A stretch of DNA of 64,000 nt from Maridesulfovibrio sp. (GCF_963667685.1 NZ_OY763930.1:62001-126000), one strand, 5' to 3'; shown: positions 1 to 9,482, counted from the first letter of the stretch. Numbers and translations: made by a program. The notes: generated by a model from the letters alone, not told the origin.

Positions 1-1070
1 TTCTTTTGACCGAGTTCTGCGTACATAGGCAGCGAAAGAATAGTCCCCTGCATTTCATAAGCGACGGGGAAATCATCCGGAGTATGTCCGTAACTGCTGT
101 ACGCTTCCATAAACGGAAGAGCCACCGGATAATGAAGTCCTGTTGCGATTCCACTTTCGGTAAGGAAATTTTGCAATTGATCCCGGCGGTCACAGCGAAT
201 TACATACAAGTGGTATACATGCCCTGCCCGGCTTTCAGAATTCGGTAATGTCAGCCCTTCGATACTACTTAGCTCACGCTTGTAAATTTCTGCAACAGCC
301 CTGCGGTCGGCTGTCCACTGGGTCAGGTATTTTAATTTCACAGAAAGAACTGCACCCTGAATTCCGTCCAAACGAGAATTAACCCCTTCAAACTGATGAT
401 CGTATTTGCCTTTACGTCCGTGATTGGCGAATTTCCGCATATATTCAGCCAAAGCGGTATTCTGAGTTACAATTGCTCCTGCATCCCCGTAGGCACCCAG
501 ATTTTTACCGGGATAAAAACTGTAGCAGACACAGTCCCCGAAAGCAGAAAGAGCCTTTCCATCAAAGGTCGCGCCGTGGGCCTGAGCTGCATCCTGAATT
601 AAAAACAGATCATTATCACAGGCAATTTTCCCTATGGAATTTAAGTCAGCAGGGCATCCGTACAGGTGAACAGCAATGACAGCTTTTGAGGCAGGGGTGA
701 TCTTTTTACACAGGTCCTCAGCACTCATTATCCCGGTCAGCGGGTCAACATCGACAAAAACCGGTTTTGCTCCGGCCATGCTGACCGCCTCGCCCGTTGC
801 TACAAAAGTCATTGCCGGAACCAGCACTTCATCACCGGGACCGATCCCGAGAGCACGTAAAGCAATAAAAAGAGCATCAGTTCCATTGCCGACCCCGACG
901 CAGTACTCAGCAGCACAAAAATCGGCAAAGGATTCCTCAAACTCACGGGCAAAAGGCCCCCCGATGAAGGCAGATGCCTCAATCACCTTTTTAATAGCCG
1001 CATCTATTTCAGGCTGAATTTTCCGGTACTGCCCTTTTAAATCCCCAAAAGGAATATCGTATTTAGCCAT
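1..1070 (-). CDS. DegT/DnrJ/EryC1-family sugar aminotransferase, WbpE-like (3' end beyond window)
   Basis: PLP-dependent nucleotide-sugar aminotransferase. Translating the minus strand from the ATG at 1068-1070 gives a start reading MAKYDIPFGDLKGQY, a phosphate-binding GNGTDAL motif, the DAAQAHGA segment, and the PLP lysine in SFYPGKNLGA, all hallmarks of the family. The C-terminus runs off the left edge. The start overlaps the stop of the upstream acetyltransferase by 8 nt (ATGGCTAA), so translation is probably coupled. With the oxidoreductase and acetyltransferase beside it, the likely job is the transamination step that makes a 2,3-diacetamido-2,3-dideoxy uronic acid nucleotide sugar (Wbp pathway). 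The family call is firm; the exact substrate is inference from context. Confidence 0.9.
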   Translation of the reverse strand, partial: MAKYDIPFGDLKGQYRKIQPEIDAAIKKVIEASAFIGGPFAREFEESFADFCAAEYCVGVGNGTDALFIALRALGIGPGDEVLVPAMTFVATGEAVSMAGAKPVFVDVDPLTGIMSAEDLCKKITPASKAVIAVHLYGCPADLNSIGKIACDNDLFLIQDAAQAHGATFDGKALSAFGDCVCYSFYPGKNLGAYGDAGAIVTQNTALAEYMRKFANHGRKGKYDHQFEGVNSRLDGIQGAVLSVKLKYLTQWTADRRAVAEIYKRELSSIEGLTLPNSESRAGHVYHLYVIRCDRRDQLQNFLTESGIATGLHYPVALPFMEAYSSYGHTPDDFPVAYEMQGTILSLPMYAELGQK

Positions 1071-1680
1071 AAGGAAGCTCATCCTTTTTACTAATAAAGA
1101 CAGCCGGGTTGCCCGCTACAACAGAGTGGGGAGCCACATCCTTTACCACAACACTTCCAGCCCCGATCAGGCTGTCAGTGCCAACTGTAACTCCCGGCAG
1201 AATGGTGGCATTGGCACCGACAATTGCGCCCTTCCCAAGCTTTACAGGCAAAGGTTCGGCCTTAGCTTCAGGGGAAAGCGGATATTTGGTATTGGTCAAA
1301 ACAGCATTCGGCCCGATCCAGACCCCATCTTCAAGTTCACAATATTCCGGGACAAAAGACTGACTGTGGAGGCGTACATTATCACCCATCAGCACATGGT
1401 GCTCCACCACGGCCATGGTCCCGATACTTACATTATTCCCTATGGTATTCAGCTCACGGATGTTGGCCTTGTTTCCGGTGGAAAAATTTTCACCGATAAG
1501 GTTTCCGGCATAGATCACTGTGTGGGACCGCAGCACGGCCCCGTCTCCGATGACCGTTTCAGGCTGTTCATCATATCCGGCGATAGGTGCTCCGATGATG
1601 CACCCGTCCTCAACTCTGGCACTGCCCCGAAAAACAACGCCGGGATGGATAACCGCCGTTGCTGAAATATCAATTTCCAT
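1063..1680 (-). CDS. Left-handed beta-helix (hexapeptide) N-acetyltransferase, WbpD-like
   Basis: 205-residue acyltransferase. Repeated hexapeptide units are visible through most of the length (VIHPGV, IGAPIA, IGDGAV, IGENFS, IGNNVS, IGPNAV, VGANAT, LPGVTV, IGAGSV). The C-terminus has the usual VVAGNPAVFI turn. This fold transfers acetyl groups from acetyl-CoA to a sugar amine. It overlaps the oxidoreductase upstream by 11 nt and the aminotransferase downstream by 8 nt, forming a tight three-gene operon. The neighbours suggest it acetylates the 3-amino group made by the aminotransferase, as WbpD does. A related UDP-3-amino-sugar acyltransferase is the main alternative. Confidence 0.85.
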   Translation of the reverse strand: MEIDISATAVIHPGVVFRGSARVEDGCIIGAPIAGYDEQPETVIGDGAVLRSHTVIYAGNLIGENFSTGNKANIRELNTIGNNVSIGTMAVVEHHVLMGDNVRLHSQSFVPEYCELEDGVWIGPNAVLTNTKYPLSPEAKAEPLPVKLGKGAIVGANATILPGVTVGTDSLIGAGSVVVKDVAPHSVVAGNPAVFISKKDELPYG

Positions 1681-2743
1681 TTACATGCCCCAGCTTGCAG
1701 CGTTGCGGCTGGAAACGAAGCTGCACTTCTTTCCCGGTCTCAATTGATTCATAAATCGCATTGATAAGCTCCAAGGATTTGCGTCCTTCAAGACCGTCCA
1801 CCAGAGAGGGACTTCCTTTTTCAATGCAATTTACAACATGCTCAAGATAAGCAATATGTCCGAATCCATAAACATCCGGCGGGTTGGTTTTATAGCGGGA
1901 AAGAACATCTTCATCACCGGGAGCAGGGGTTTCAAAATTCCATGTCTTCATTTCATTGACAGCAAACCCTCCAATCTCAACCGCCCCCTTTTCACCGAGG
2001 ATCGATATAGAACCTTCCAGATCTTTTGGACGCGTTGCGTTGGTTGCCTCAACTACCCCGATGGCCCCGCTTGCAAAAGTGATCACAGCAACTCCTGTAT
2101 CCTCAACTTCGATATCAACAAGGGCTGTACGGCTTTTTGCATAAACAGATACAGGCTCTCCGAGCATCCACTCCAGCATATCAACATGATGGCTGGCCTG
2201 ATTGGCGAATACCCCGCCATCCATGCCCCATGTTCCTCGCCATGCGTCCTGATCATAATAGGCCTGAGGACGGCACCAGCGAACCCTGACCGTACCCATG
2301 ACTATTTTGCCGAAACGGCCTTCTTCCAGAGCCTCACGCATTTTAACCACCGGGTAATTAAACCGGTTCTGCTTCACGACGAACAGCTTGATTTTAGCCC
2401 TGTCGCAAACATGGATCATAGCATCTGCATCTTCAAGCCGCAGAGCCATAGGCTTTTCAACCACAAGATGTTTGCCGTACCGGGCCATTTCAATCGCATG
2501 CTTTGCATGCAGCCCGCTCTCGGTCAAAATGGCAATGACATCAATGTCATCCTTCATTTCAGATAACATTTCATGTGCATCGGTATACCAAGGACGGTTA
2601 TATTTCTCGCCGAGATTTTTGGCCCGCTCTTCTTTAATATCACAAACGGCAACGATATTGCCCCCCTGCACCTGCTTGTCCGCAAGGATTTGAGCGTAAC
2701 GCTGCGCTATGCGACCACAACCCATCAAGGCAAAATTCTGCAC
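1670..2743 (-). CDS. Gfo/Idh/MocA-family NAD-dependent sugar oxidoreductase, WbpB-like
   Basis: 357-residue oxidoreductase. The N-terminal Rossmann motif is GCGRIAQ, the family signature EKPMAL is near residue 95, and the C-terminal alpha/beta domain contains WGMDGGVFANQASHHVDML with the usual active-site histidines. The start is a GTG (2741-2743) behind a clear AAGGAG; no ATG lies as close. First gene of an overlapping operon with the acetyltransferase and aminotransferase. In the Wbp pathway this enzyme oxidises C3 of a UDP-N-acetyl uronic acid before transamination. The family is certain; the pathway assignment rests on the three-gene context. Confidence 0.88.
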   Translation of the reverse strand: MQNFALMGCGRIAQRYAQILADKQVQGGNIVAVCDIKEERAKNLGEKYNRPWYTDAHEMLSEMKDDIDVIAILTESGLHAKHAIEMARYGKHLVVEKPMALRLEDADAMIHVCDRAKIKLFVVKQNRFNYPVVKMREALEEGRFGKIVMGTVRVRWCRPQAYYDQDAWRGTWGMDGGVFANQASHHVDMLEWMLGEPVSVYAKSRTALVDIEVEDTGVAVITFASGAIGVVEATNATRPKDLEGSISILGEKGAVEIGGFAVNEMKTWNFETPAPGDEDVLSRYKTNPPDVYGFGHIAYLEHVVNCIEKGSPSLVDGLEGRKSLELINAIYESIETGKEVQLRFQPQRCKLGHVNGN

Positions 2744-3179
2744 AATAAACTCCTTGCTTATTTGTCTGAGCCGGACAGAGGAAAATTTCTAATATTTTTA
2801 AGTAAATCAAAGGCAACACAAACTTTTTAACATAATCATTTCTTCTGCTGCAAGATCACTTTTTGCAATATATAACTGTGCCTGTAGCTTCCTCAAAAGT
2901 CACTGTCACCACAGCTGCAAAGCCACTCACCTTTTGACCAACTAAGCCTATTGAGCCAAACATAACCTAAATAACATATTGATTAAACAGATAAAATACA
3001 AGTCTCAATCAAACTAAACCACAAAATACCAATTCCACAATCTGGCCTGTTTTTTTGTTTTCAACCCCTTGTTATATGACCATTTCTTGACCGTTTACTG
3101 CTGGCATGGCAACGTTAAAACCAGCAACAACGCAATCTCACATTCCCGAAGACTGAGCAGAAATCCAAAAGGAGATCTC
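2744..3179. other. Intergenic region without a recognised gene
   Basis: AT-rich 436-base gap between the divergent oxidoreductase and the GT2/CDP-glycerol-transferase gene. An open frame extends upstream of the latter to 3069, but it has no ribosome binding site and its extra N-terminus does not look like the GT2 fold. I see no convincing promoter, repeat or RNA; both divergent promoters must lie here. Confidence 0.5.
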
Positions 3180-5693
3180 ATGCAGAAGACTGGTGTCGCT
3201 CCAAAATTCACCTACAGTATTGTCCTTGTTACCCGTAATACTGAGGACTGTATAAATACCACTTTAAATGTGCTTGATCAGCAGTCTGTAAATTTCAACT
3301 CAGGCATACAAGTGATTGTGGTGGATCAGGATTCCTGCGACGACACAAAAAATATCATCAGCCGCTGGATTGAAAAATATCCGGACAACATCTCCTGCAT
3401 AGAAATGGAAAACGTCAGTACCGCCGCCGCCCGCAACAGAGGGTTAAAAGAAGTACGGGGAGAATGGTTTGCCTTTTTTGACTGCGATGCACTTATTGAC
3501 CCAGACTATTTTCAAAAAATTTCACAATTTATAGAACGAACATCCTACGAAGGACCTGTCCTTGTTACCAACTGGATGCTTCACGGCAATGGCAGGGAGC
3601 TTGGCGAGGCGAAACTATCCATGCGCTGCAATGAGTCCGGCCTTATAAATATACTGCAAAACCCTGAATGTTTTCTTTCTGACTCAGCCGGTTGTTTTTT
3701 CAGCCACAGTGCAGTGCAGAAATCAGGATTACTTTTTAATGAAAAAATATCGACATCATTTATCGGCGCACATTTTGCCAATCTACTTTTGCTGAAAACC
3801 GGATCTTTTGTAGTCGGGTGCATTAAAGAAGCCCACTACCTGCAACAATTTCAAGGCCGGAAAATGAATCTGGCTGCAAAAGAATGGAATGACTCAGCCC
3901 GATACAGGAAGCTGTTTCTGTTTGGATATCTGGATCTTATCCAGCAATATCAAAAAGAAATGCGGCAAACACCTGACTTTCTACAAAATCTTCTGCTCAG
4001 CGAAATAAATGAGTACATGCAGCGGATGCTTGATGACGATCTGCCTTACGATATCGGTGCAGATATTGATTCCTTCTTTGAATTGGCCCTGTTAGTCATC
4101 AGCCGGGTGGAGCCCCACCGGATTCTGGTTTCCCCGCTGCCAAACCTTGATTTAAGGACCCGCGTTGCCATTCTCGGCAGCTTTGCCGGGAAACATTTTT
4201 CAGGAATGCCGTTTGTAATTGAAGAAATCGCACCCGGCGGCAAAGAGATGCGGATAAAACACTGGTCCACCCATGAAACCAGATATGAACTGTATCAGGA
4301 TTCAGGTCCGCAGCCCATAGCATGGCAAAAACGGCGCACACTTTCATTTATGGGCAAAAAACTGTGTTATGAATATCAATGCTGGGTTCCTTTGGAAAAC
4401 AATGTTGAACGCTGGGTGAACGTTGACGGGGAAAAAGTCTCCACCCTCTGCAAATACGATATGGTTGATAACTTTGAACGCAATGAAGTGCTCCAACTGT
4501 ATTATGCTCCCCAAAGTCAATGCCCGGAACAGTTCCAAAAATTTCTTAACGCTTCCACCGAAAAGTCACCGGAGAATATTGAACACCACTGGATATTCAT
4601 GGACAGGGTAGATAAGGCCGACGACAATGCCGAACATTTATGCCGCTGGACCATGCAAAACCATCCTGAGCTGAAAATCCACTATGTACTTTCGCCCAGG
4701 TCGAGCGACTGGCCCCGTTTGCAGCGGGAAGGTTTCCCTCTGCTTCCATACGGCAGCGCCGCCCATTTGCAGGCCTTGTCACAGGCGCAGTGGCTCATTT
4801 CATCACATGTGGATGATCCGGTCATTGATCCCATGGGCACCCGTAAAGAATTTGGACAGCCGGCATATAAAACGGCCTTCTTGCAGCACGGCATCACCAT
4901 GGCAAATATATCCCGCTGGCTTAATAATATTTCACTGGACTGCATGGTGACCAGCGCAAAACCGGAGCATGAATATTTGCAGCAGGAGCATTTCAAGCTG
5001 ACAGAACGGGAACTGGTCTTAGCAGGATTTCCCCGACACGATGCCCTGCTCCGTAAGGCTCAGGCCAGAAAAAGAACAGGCCGGACCATTTTGGTCTGCC
5101 CCACATGGAGGGAATCCCTTATGCGGGGAGCCTTTCAAACCAAAGATGCAGACAGTGCCAAGGAAGGATTTTTTAAAAGCGACTATTTCCGGGGCTGGAA
5201 TGAGTTTCTCGGCAGCATAAAAATTTCAGAATTATTGCAGGAAAAAGGATACCGCATACTTTTTCTGCCACATCCTGAAACGGATCCATTCCTTTCCATG
5301 TTTACCCCAGCCAAGACCACTTCAATACTACGCTGGACCGACGTAAAATCTGTACAGGACCTGCTGGTTAACTGCGCTTTTGCTATAACAGATTATTCAT
5401 CTCTGGTTCTTGATCTGGGATTCATCGGTACTCCGACTGTATATTATCAATTCAAGGAAACACCGGGATACTACCAGCAGCAGGGCAGAAAACCCGGATA
5501 TTTTGATTATGAACGAGACGGAATGGGTCCGGTAGTACAGACGTTCGCAGAGCTGGAAACGTGGATAACCGAAACTATAGACGCAAAATGCAAACGACCA
5601 GCTTTATACGACAAACGGGCTGATGATTTTTATTCCCTTCGGGACGGGGAAAACTGCCGCCGGACCTATGAAGCAATTATCAGCCGGAGCTGA
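3180..5693 (+). CDS. GT2 glycosyltransferase fused to CDP-glycerol glycerophosphotransferase-like domain
   Basis: About 837 residues using the ATG at 3180, chosen because GGAG lies 5 bases upstream at 3171-3174. Residues about 10-250 form a GT-A family 2 domain: FTYSIVLVTRN, VVDQDS and the acidic FFDCDA that would bind the nucleotide-sugar metal. The last 350 residues match the TagF/CDP-glycerol transferase fold: HGITMA, CPTWRESL, LPHPETDP and ITDYSSLVLDLGFIGTP. The product probably adds a sugar and a polyol-phosphate (or similar nucleotide-linked unit) to a surface glycan. Such fusions occur in Gram-negative capsule and O-antigen loci. The substrates cannot be read from the sequence. Confidence 0.85.
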   Translation: MQKTGVAPKFTYSIVLVTRNTEDCINTTLNVLDQQSVNFNSGIQVIVVDQDSCDDTKNIISRWIEKYPDNISCIEMENVSTAAARNRGLKEVRGEWFAFFDCDALIDPDYFQKISQFIERTSYEGPVLVTNWMLHGNGRELGEAKLSMRCNESGLINILQNPECFLSDSAGCFFSHSAVQKSGLLFNEKISTSFIGAHFANLLLLKTGSFVVGCIKEAHYLQQFQGRKMNLAAKEWNDSARYRKLFLFGYLDLIQQYQKEMRQTPDFLQNLLLSEINEYMQRMLDDDLPYDIGADIDSFFELALLVISRVEPHRILVSPLPNLDLRTRVAILGSFAGKHFSGMPFVIEEIAPGGKEMRIKHWSTHETRYELYQDSGPQPIAWQKRRTLSFMGKKLCYEYQCWVPLENNVERWVNVDGEKVSTLCKYDMVDNFERNEVLQLYYAPQSQCPEQFQKFLNASTEKSPENIEHHWIFMDRVDKADDNAEHLCRWTMQNHPELKIHYVLSPRSSDWPRLQREGFPLLPYGSAAHLQALSQAQWLISSHVDDPVIDPMGTRKEFGQPAYKTAFLQHGITMANISRWLNNISLDCMVTSAKPEHEYLQQEHFKLTERELVLAGFPRHDALLRKAQARKRTGRTILVCPTWRESLMRGAFQTKDADSAKEGFFKSDYFRGWNEFLGSIKISELLQEKGYRILFLPHPETDPFLSMFTPAKTTSILRWTDVKSVQDLLVNCAFAITDYSSLVLDLGFIGTPTVYYQFKETPGYYQQQGRKPGYFDYERDGMGPVVQTFAELETWITETIDAKCKRPALYDKRADDFYSLRDGENCRRTYEAIISRS

Positions 5694-5722
5694 ATAGCAA
5701 TCAGGGTAAACACAGAAAAAGA

Positions 5723-6688
5723 CTAAGACAAACCTTCAAGCGGATCGGTGGGAGAAAAATCAACTTCCTGTTTTACTATACCTTCCTGCTCAATCTTCAA
5801 CGCAAGAGTAAGGCACTCATGAGCGTTTACAGCCAGTTCTGTACCCTTTGCCAATTTTACTGCATGGGTGAACAGACGCTTACTTCTCCAGCTGTCTGTC
5901 AATTCCACAAAACGCATTCCCAGCTTAAGGCAGGCAATCGCCTCCGCCAGATGTGTCGGCAATCGATCCCAGCTGACATCCGGGCAGGCACGTTTTAAGC
6001 CAATCCTGAGGATAAGCCTTGCTGAAATTTCTGATTCATAAGGGCTTAAATCCGTATCTGCTGCACGCCCGTTGTTATGAATACGCCAAAGCTGCATATC
6101 CGCGTCAGTCCTGCGGATTTTGATTTTGTCGACAACCCGTGAAAACCACTCATAATCCTGACAAACCTTAAACTCAGGGTCATATCCGCCATAACGGGAA
6201 TAAAGCTCCCTGCGAACTAGAGTACCGCCGTCGGAAATCCAGTTTTTAAAAATCATTCCCGAGATCAAAGATTCCGGCTGTTCTATCCACTCAGGAACAC
6301 TGCGCCTCTCATAGGGTTGCAGCAGATGATTGGTCACCAGAATAGAGCCGGTAAAAACATCAAATGGCTGGTGGTTTTTAATTTTGTCCAGATAATGAGC
6401 CAGAATACGGGGAGCAAGCTGATCATCGGACCCGATCCAGATAATATAGTCCCCTTTCGCCAATTCAAGGCACTTGTTGCGGGCTGCCGGGCGACCTTGA
6501 TTTTCCTGCCAGAAATAACGGACTCCCTCCAGCTGACAAATCGAATCCGTCCCGTCTGTTGATCCGTCGTCTACAATGATAAATTCACACTCATCTGTAA
6601 TCTGGCTCAAAACGGAAGTTATGAGGTCAGTGATTAAATGCTTGCGATTATAGCAGAAAGTGCAAATAGAGATAAGGGGAGAAGACAT
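5723..6688 (-). CDS. Family 2 glycosyltransferase
   Basis: 321 residues. The N-terminal GT-A fold is clear: ISICTFCYNR, IIVDDGSTDGT, GRPAARNKCL and the metal-binding acidic stretch WIGSDDQLAP near residue 100. The C-terminal third is family-variable. It is convergent with the GT2/CDP-glycerol fusion (29-base gap) and sits among other surface-glycan genes. Donor and acceptor are unknown. A TGGAG site precedes the ATG. Confidence 0.9.
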   Translation of the reverse strand: MSSPLISICTFCYNRKHLITDLITSVLSQITDECEFIIVDDGSTDGTDSICQLEGVRYFWQENQGRPAARNKCLELAKGDYIIWIGSDDQLAPRILAHYLDKIKNHQPFDVFTGSILVTNHLLQPYERRSVPEWIEQPESLISGMIFKNWISDGGTLVRRELYSRYGGYDPEFKVCQDYEWFSRVVDKIKIRRTDADMQLWRIHNNGRAADTDLSPYESEISARLILRIGLKRACPDVSWDRLPTHLAEAIACLKLGMRFVELTDSWRSKRLFTHAVKLAKGTELAVNAHECLTLALKIEQEGIVKQEVDFSPTDPLEGLS

Positions 6689-6877
6689 GCAGGAACTCCA
6701 GCCTGATTAAAAAAAATCATCTAAAAAAAGGTAATGTACTAAGGAGAATCTCATTACAACGGAACAACTCGTCAGGGTGACTATCACAGAACAAATAACG
6801 GCAGCGCAACAAACCTGCCTCGCTATTCAAATCGTCAAAGGAAACTTCCCGTTTCCAACCTTCTTTACGCACTTTTT

Positions 6878-7915
6878 TTAATTATTATTATTTTTTAATT
6901 CCTTAAAGCGGGTATGGGCTTGCACCAGCCTGGTTATTGCAGACGGATCTTTACTTTGCAAAACATCCCAAAGCTGGAACAGCCCGACATTACCCATGAT
7001 ATTTTTCTGAATATTTTCAATATTGCGTGAAATCACACGATAAATAGTATTGATTCTGGCCATTTGAATAACAAAGTCCTGAGCATCCTCTTCATCATTA
7101 TTTTCATCACAGATACTGTTAAGCAGGTTGGGAATATATGTGGACAGGTACTCATTAAAAAACATGTCTGCAATTCTCAACTGCCCGGCTTTCGCAGCCT
7201 CTTCATAAAAGACCTCACAGCACTGTAAATAATTAACATAATGTTCAGCTGAATAAACAGTGGAGGAAAGAGAATCGCTGCGTTTTACCCAATAGTAAAC
7301 AGTATCAGGAATCCAGACCATACGGGGGATATGAAAAAAAAGACGTGCAAGAAAGACAATATCCTCGGCGGTCCGCATATTTAAGCCGTTAAAAATCTTT
7401 TTACGGCGCAATAAGTCGGTAGGGAAAAGCCATGCCCAGTGGGCACAAAAAAAAAGTCCCACAGTAGAATGCTTAACATAATCCACCGGTTTACAAATAT
7501 CCGGAAACCGCTCCGGTCTTGTTTCCTGATTTAAGAGTATGCCATCATTTGTAAATTCGCCATGACAGGCCCGGACAATAGCATTATGCTTCTTGTAAGC
7601 ATTGTAACGGACCTCAAGTGAATTTTCCGGCAGTTGATCATCAGGATCTGCAAAACAAAGGGTTTCCCCGGCAGCTTCCATTATCCCCCTGTTGCGGGCA
7701 GGGCCTGCGCCCATATTCTCAGGCTGGGGTAAAAGCTTAAAACGGGGATCAAACCCGGACATTTCCCTGATCATGGCTACACTTCCATCTGTGGAGCAAT
7801 CATCAACCAAAAGCACTTCAAAATCTTTCAAGGTCTGCTTCTGCAAACAAGCAAAAAAATGCGGCAGCCACTGCTGTGCATTATAAACAGCAACAACAAC
7901 GGAAACTTTAGGCAT
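6878..7915 (-). CDS. Family 2 glycosyltransferase
   Basis: 345 residues from the ATG at 7913-7915. An ATG two codons earlier (7921) is only 3 bases from the GGAG, whereas this one is 9 bases away, so it is preferred. The GT2 signature is strong: KVSVVVAVYNA, LLVDDCSTDGS, GAGPARNRGI and the DxD-like FADPDDQLP. The C-terminal half, rich in charged helices, resembles the extensions of enzymes that build repeat-unit surface glycans. Alone on the minus strand between two gaps. Specific sugar unknown. Confidence 0.9.
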   Translation of the reverse strand: MPKVSVVVAVYNAQQWLPHFFACLQKQTLKDFEVLLVDDCSTDGSVAMIREMSGFDPRFKLLPQPENMGAGPARNRGIMEAAGETLCFADPDDQLPENSLEVRYNAYKKHNAIVRACHGEFTNDGILLNQETRPERFPDICKPVDYVKHSTVGLFFCAHWAWLFPTDLLRRKKIFNGLNMRTAEDIVFLARLFFHIPRMVWIPDTVYYWVKRSDSLSSTVYSAEHYVNYLQCCEVFYEEAAKAGQLRIADMFFNEYLSTYIPNLLNSICDENNDEEDAQDFVIQMARINTIYRVISRNIENIQKNIMGNVGLFQLWDVLQSKDPSAITRLVQAHTRFKELKNNNN

Positions 7916-7939
7916 GTTCATCTACTCCGTAAAACTATC

Positions 7940-8193
7940 TTATATTCTCCAAACTCTAAGAAGCCTCAATATATATTTGATTGCATTCGCATCCCTGCCC
8001 AAAGATCCGCGTATAAAAGCATGAACAATAAGTTCAGCGGTCTTTTCAGGAGCCTCACTAAAACTGATTACCAAGTGGCAAAAAGGGGGTCAAGATCAAT
8101 ACACGCCATGACATCTTCATATATAACAATACCCTTCCTGCACCAGAGGATAATGTTTCCAGCTGAATTGACGAAAAAACTTTTGAAACAAGG
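7940..8193 (-). pseudogene. Frameshifted gene remnant downstream of the methyltransferase
   Basis: The minus strand has two adjoining open frames that read as one protein if a single base is gained or lost in an A5G5 tract at 8080-8089. The first (8193 to about 8089) contains GIVIYEDVMACIDLDP; the second (about 8089 to the TAA at 7940) contains VISFSEAPEKTAELIV and AIKYILRLLRV. Neither has a plausible start. The first is in frame with, and directly after, the TAA stop of the upstream methyltransferase. The product is not recognised. Composition and protein-like sequence support a decayed 3' end rather than chance. Confidence 0.5.
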
Positions 8194-9150
8194 TTACCTT
8201 GCTACACATCTCATTTTTAAAGTTGTTGTTGTTAGATTTTCCTCTCCATATTTTGCTAACAGAGTTGCAGGGGGAATGTTTGATATAATCAGCGGATGTT
8301 CCAACACAATATCAAAACCGCATCTGTCTAATATAGCGCGAAGTTCTTGAATAGTTATTTTATTCAGGCAGTCTCTGTGCCAGGTTCCAAACAACGAATC
8401 AAATTCATCGGGGTATAAAAGATGTGCCCATAGTTGAGATCTTTTATAGTAAGGACAATCTGTGCACCTCACATAGTCTCCTATGGAGATATCCAGACTT
8501 TCAGGAGGTGAATCAAGATCTGTCGGATGGTAGATCTGTGAACCTAAATATTCCCGTGTTTCTTTAGACGAAGGGCAGAACCCGTCATTCCAGCATTCTT
8601 CGCCCTTAGGAATGATTGTTTTGTAATTCTCCTTTGAGTGCATTACTGCAACATCATGTGCCCCCATTGGGCTGTAATAATTATCATGGTTTATAAACAG
8701 GATACCGCCTTTGGTGAGGCGTTGATGGATCAACTGTAAGCTCTGTTCCAGTATTTCTACGGCTATATGCTCAGAGGAGGTGTTGGAAAAGCATAAATCG
8801 AAAAGCAGATTTTTGGGCAGATCTTCCAAGGCATGAGGCAAGCTTAGTCCACGATATGTAAAGTGGTTTTGCGCAATTGAGAATATCTGAGGATTTTCCC
8901 ACATTGGATAACTATCTGTTGCCACAACATGTTTTGCGCCTGAGAAGACGAAAAGAGACGCATGGGCGGCAGTACCACACTCCCAATCGAGTATATTTTT
9001 TCCAATAATATCATCTTCTAAAGAAATTAATCGATGAGCAGAAAGACGCTGAAACTGCTCTTGCACCAAGCTTGCCCTGTGGAGCAGGTAGTCTGTAATT
9101 TCTTCTTCTGGAAAAACTGAAAGAAGTATTTCTTTGGGGGTAGCTATCAT
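8194..9150 (-). CDS. SAM-dependent methyltransferase-like protein
   Basis: 318 residues. A class I methyltransferase core is suggested by the first motif ILDWECGTAAHASLFVF, the acidic end of strand 2 in VVATDSYP, and LFDLCFSNTSSEH followed by LTKGGILFINHDN, as in Methyltransf_11-like proteins. Two Cys-rich spots (CTDCPYY) are unusual. It lies next to glycosyltransferases and probably modifies a surface sugar. It is divergent from the radical SAM operon, with a shared 331-base gap. The AAGGAGAG before the ATG fixes the start. Substrate unknown; the motif I match is imperfect (ECG for GCG). Confidence 0.65.
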   Translation of the reverse strand: MIATPKEILLSVFPEEEITDYLLHRASLVQEQFQRLSAHRLISLEDDIIGKNILDWECGTAAHASLFVFSGAKHVVATDSYPMWENPQIFSIAQNHFTYRGLSLPHALEDLPKNLLFDLCFSNTSSEHIAVEILEQSLQLIHQRLTKGGILFINHDNYYSPMGAHDVAVMHSKENYKTIIPKGEECWNDGFCPSSKETREYLGSQIYHPTDLDSPPESLDISIGDYVRCTDCPYYKRSQLWAHLLYPDEFDSLFGTWHRDCLNKITIQELRAILDRCGFDIVLEHPLIISNIPPATLLAKYGEENLTTTTLKMRCVAR

Positions 9151-9182
9151 CGTGAAAGCTCTCCTTCTATTGAGTTGTTTAT

Positions 9183-9199
9183 CTGTTATACGATAACAG
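9183..9199. promoter_or_regulatory. Palindromic operator candidate
   Basis: Perfect 7-3-7 inverted repeat CTGTTATACGATAACAG, about 33 bases upstream of the methyltransferase ATG. Position and symmetry fit a dimeric repressor site or part of a promoter region; the binding protein is unknown. Confidence 0.35.
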
Positions 9200-9387
9200 C
9201 CTAAAAAAGCGAGTCAAAACAATGACTATCAAAAAATAATGGAATTGTGAAAAATTGTAATTCCCCTAAAAAACTGAATAGTTGTTAGAATTACGTCAAG
9301 AATAGACTTCTCATTACATTCTTATTTCTATATTAAGTTACGCATTGTTAGGGGTAAAAATAAACCTCGCGCTCAAGAAGAGACTAT

Positions 9388-9405
9388 TTGGCACTTTTCG
9401 TGCTT
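9388..9405 (+). promoter_or_regulatory. Sigma-54 (RpoN) promoter candidate
   Basis: TTGGCACTTTTCGTGCTT matches the -24/-12 pattern: TGGCAC, then GC with exactly ten bases between the GG (9390-9391) and the GC (9402-9403). The expected transcript start is near 9415, about 70 bases before the radical SAM ATG. The -12 half is GTGC rather than TTGC. No activator site could be identified. Confidence 0.55.
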
Positions 9406-9482
9406 AAAAGCATATTGTCATCAGAGATGACATTGCCAACAAAAAAATAAATCCTGGCAAATTGACATATAAGAGGCCCTCT

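Larger units (their letters stand above)
9151..9482. other. Divergent regulatory region between methyltransferase and radical SAM operon
   Basis: AT-rich gap with no gene. It holds a perfect inverted repeat CTGTTATACGATAACAG (9183-9199) on the methyltransferase side and a sigma-54-type promoter match (9388-9405) on the operon side. A weaker inverted repeat, GGAATT...AATTCC, spans about 9241-9264. Confidence 0.6.

Noticed and set aside
9462-9482. TTG start seven codons before the radical SAM ATG
   Set aside because: No ribosome binding site upstream, whereas the ATG at 9483 has AGAGG at proper spacing.
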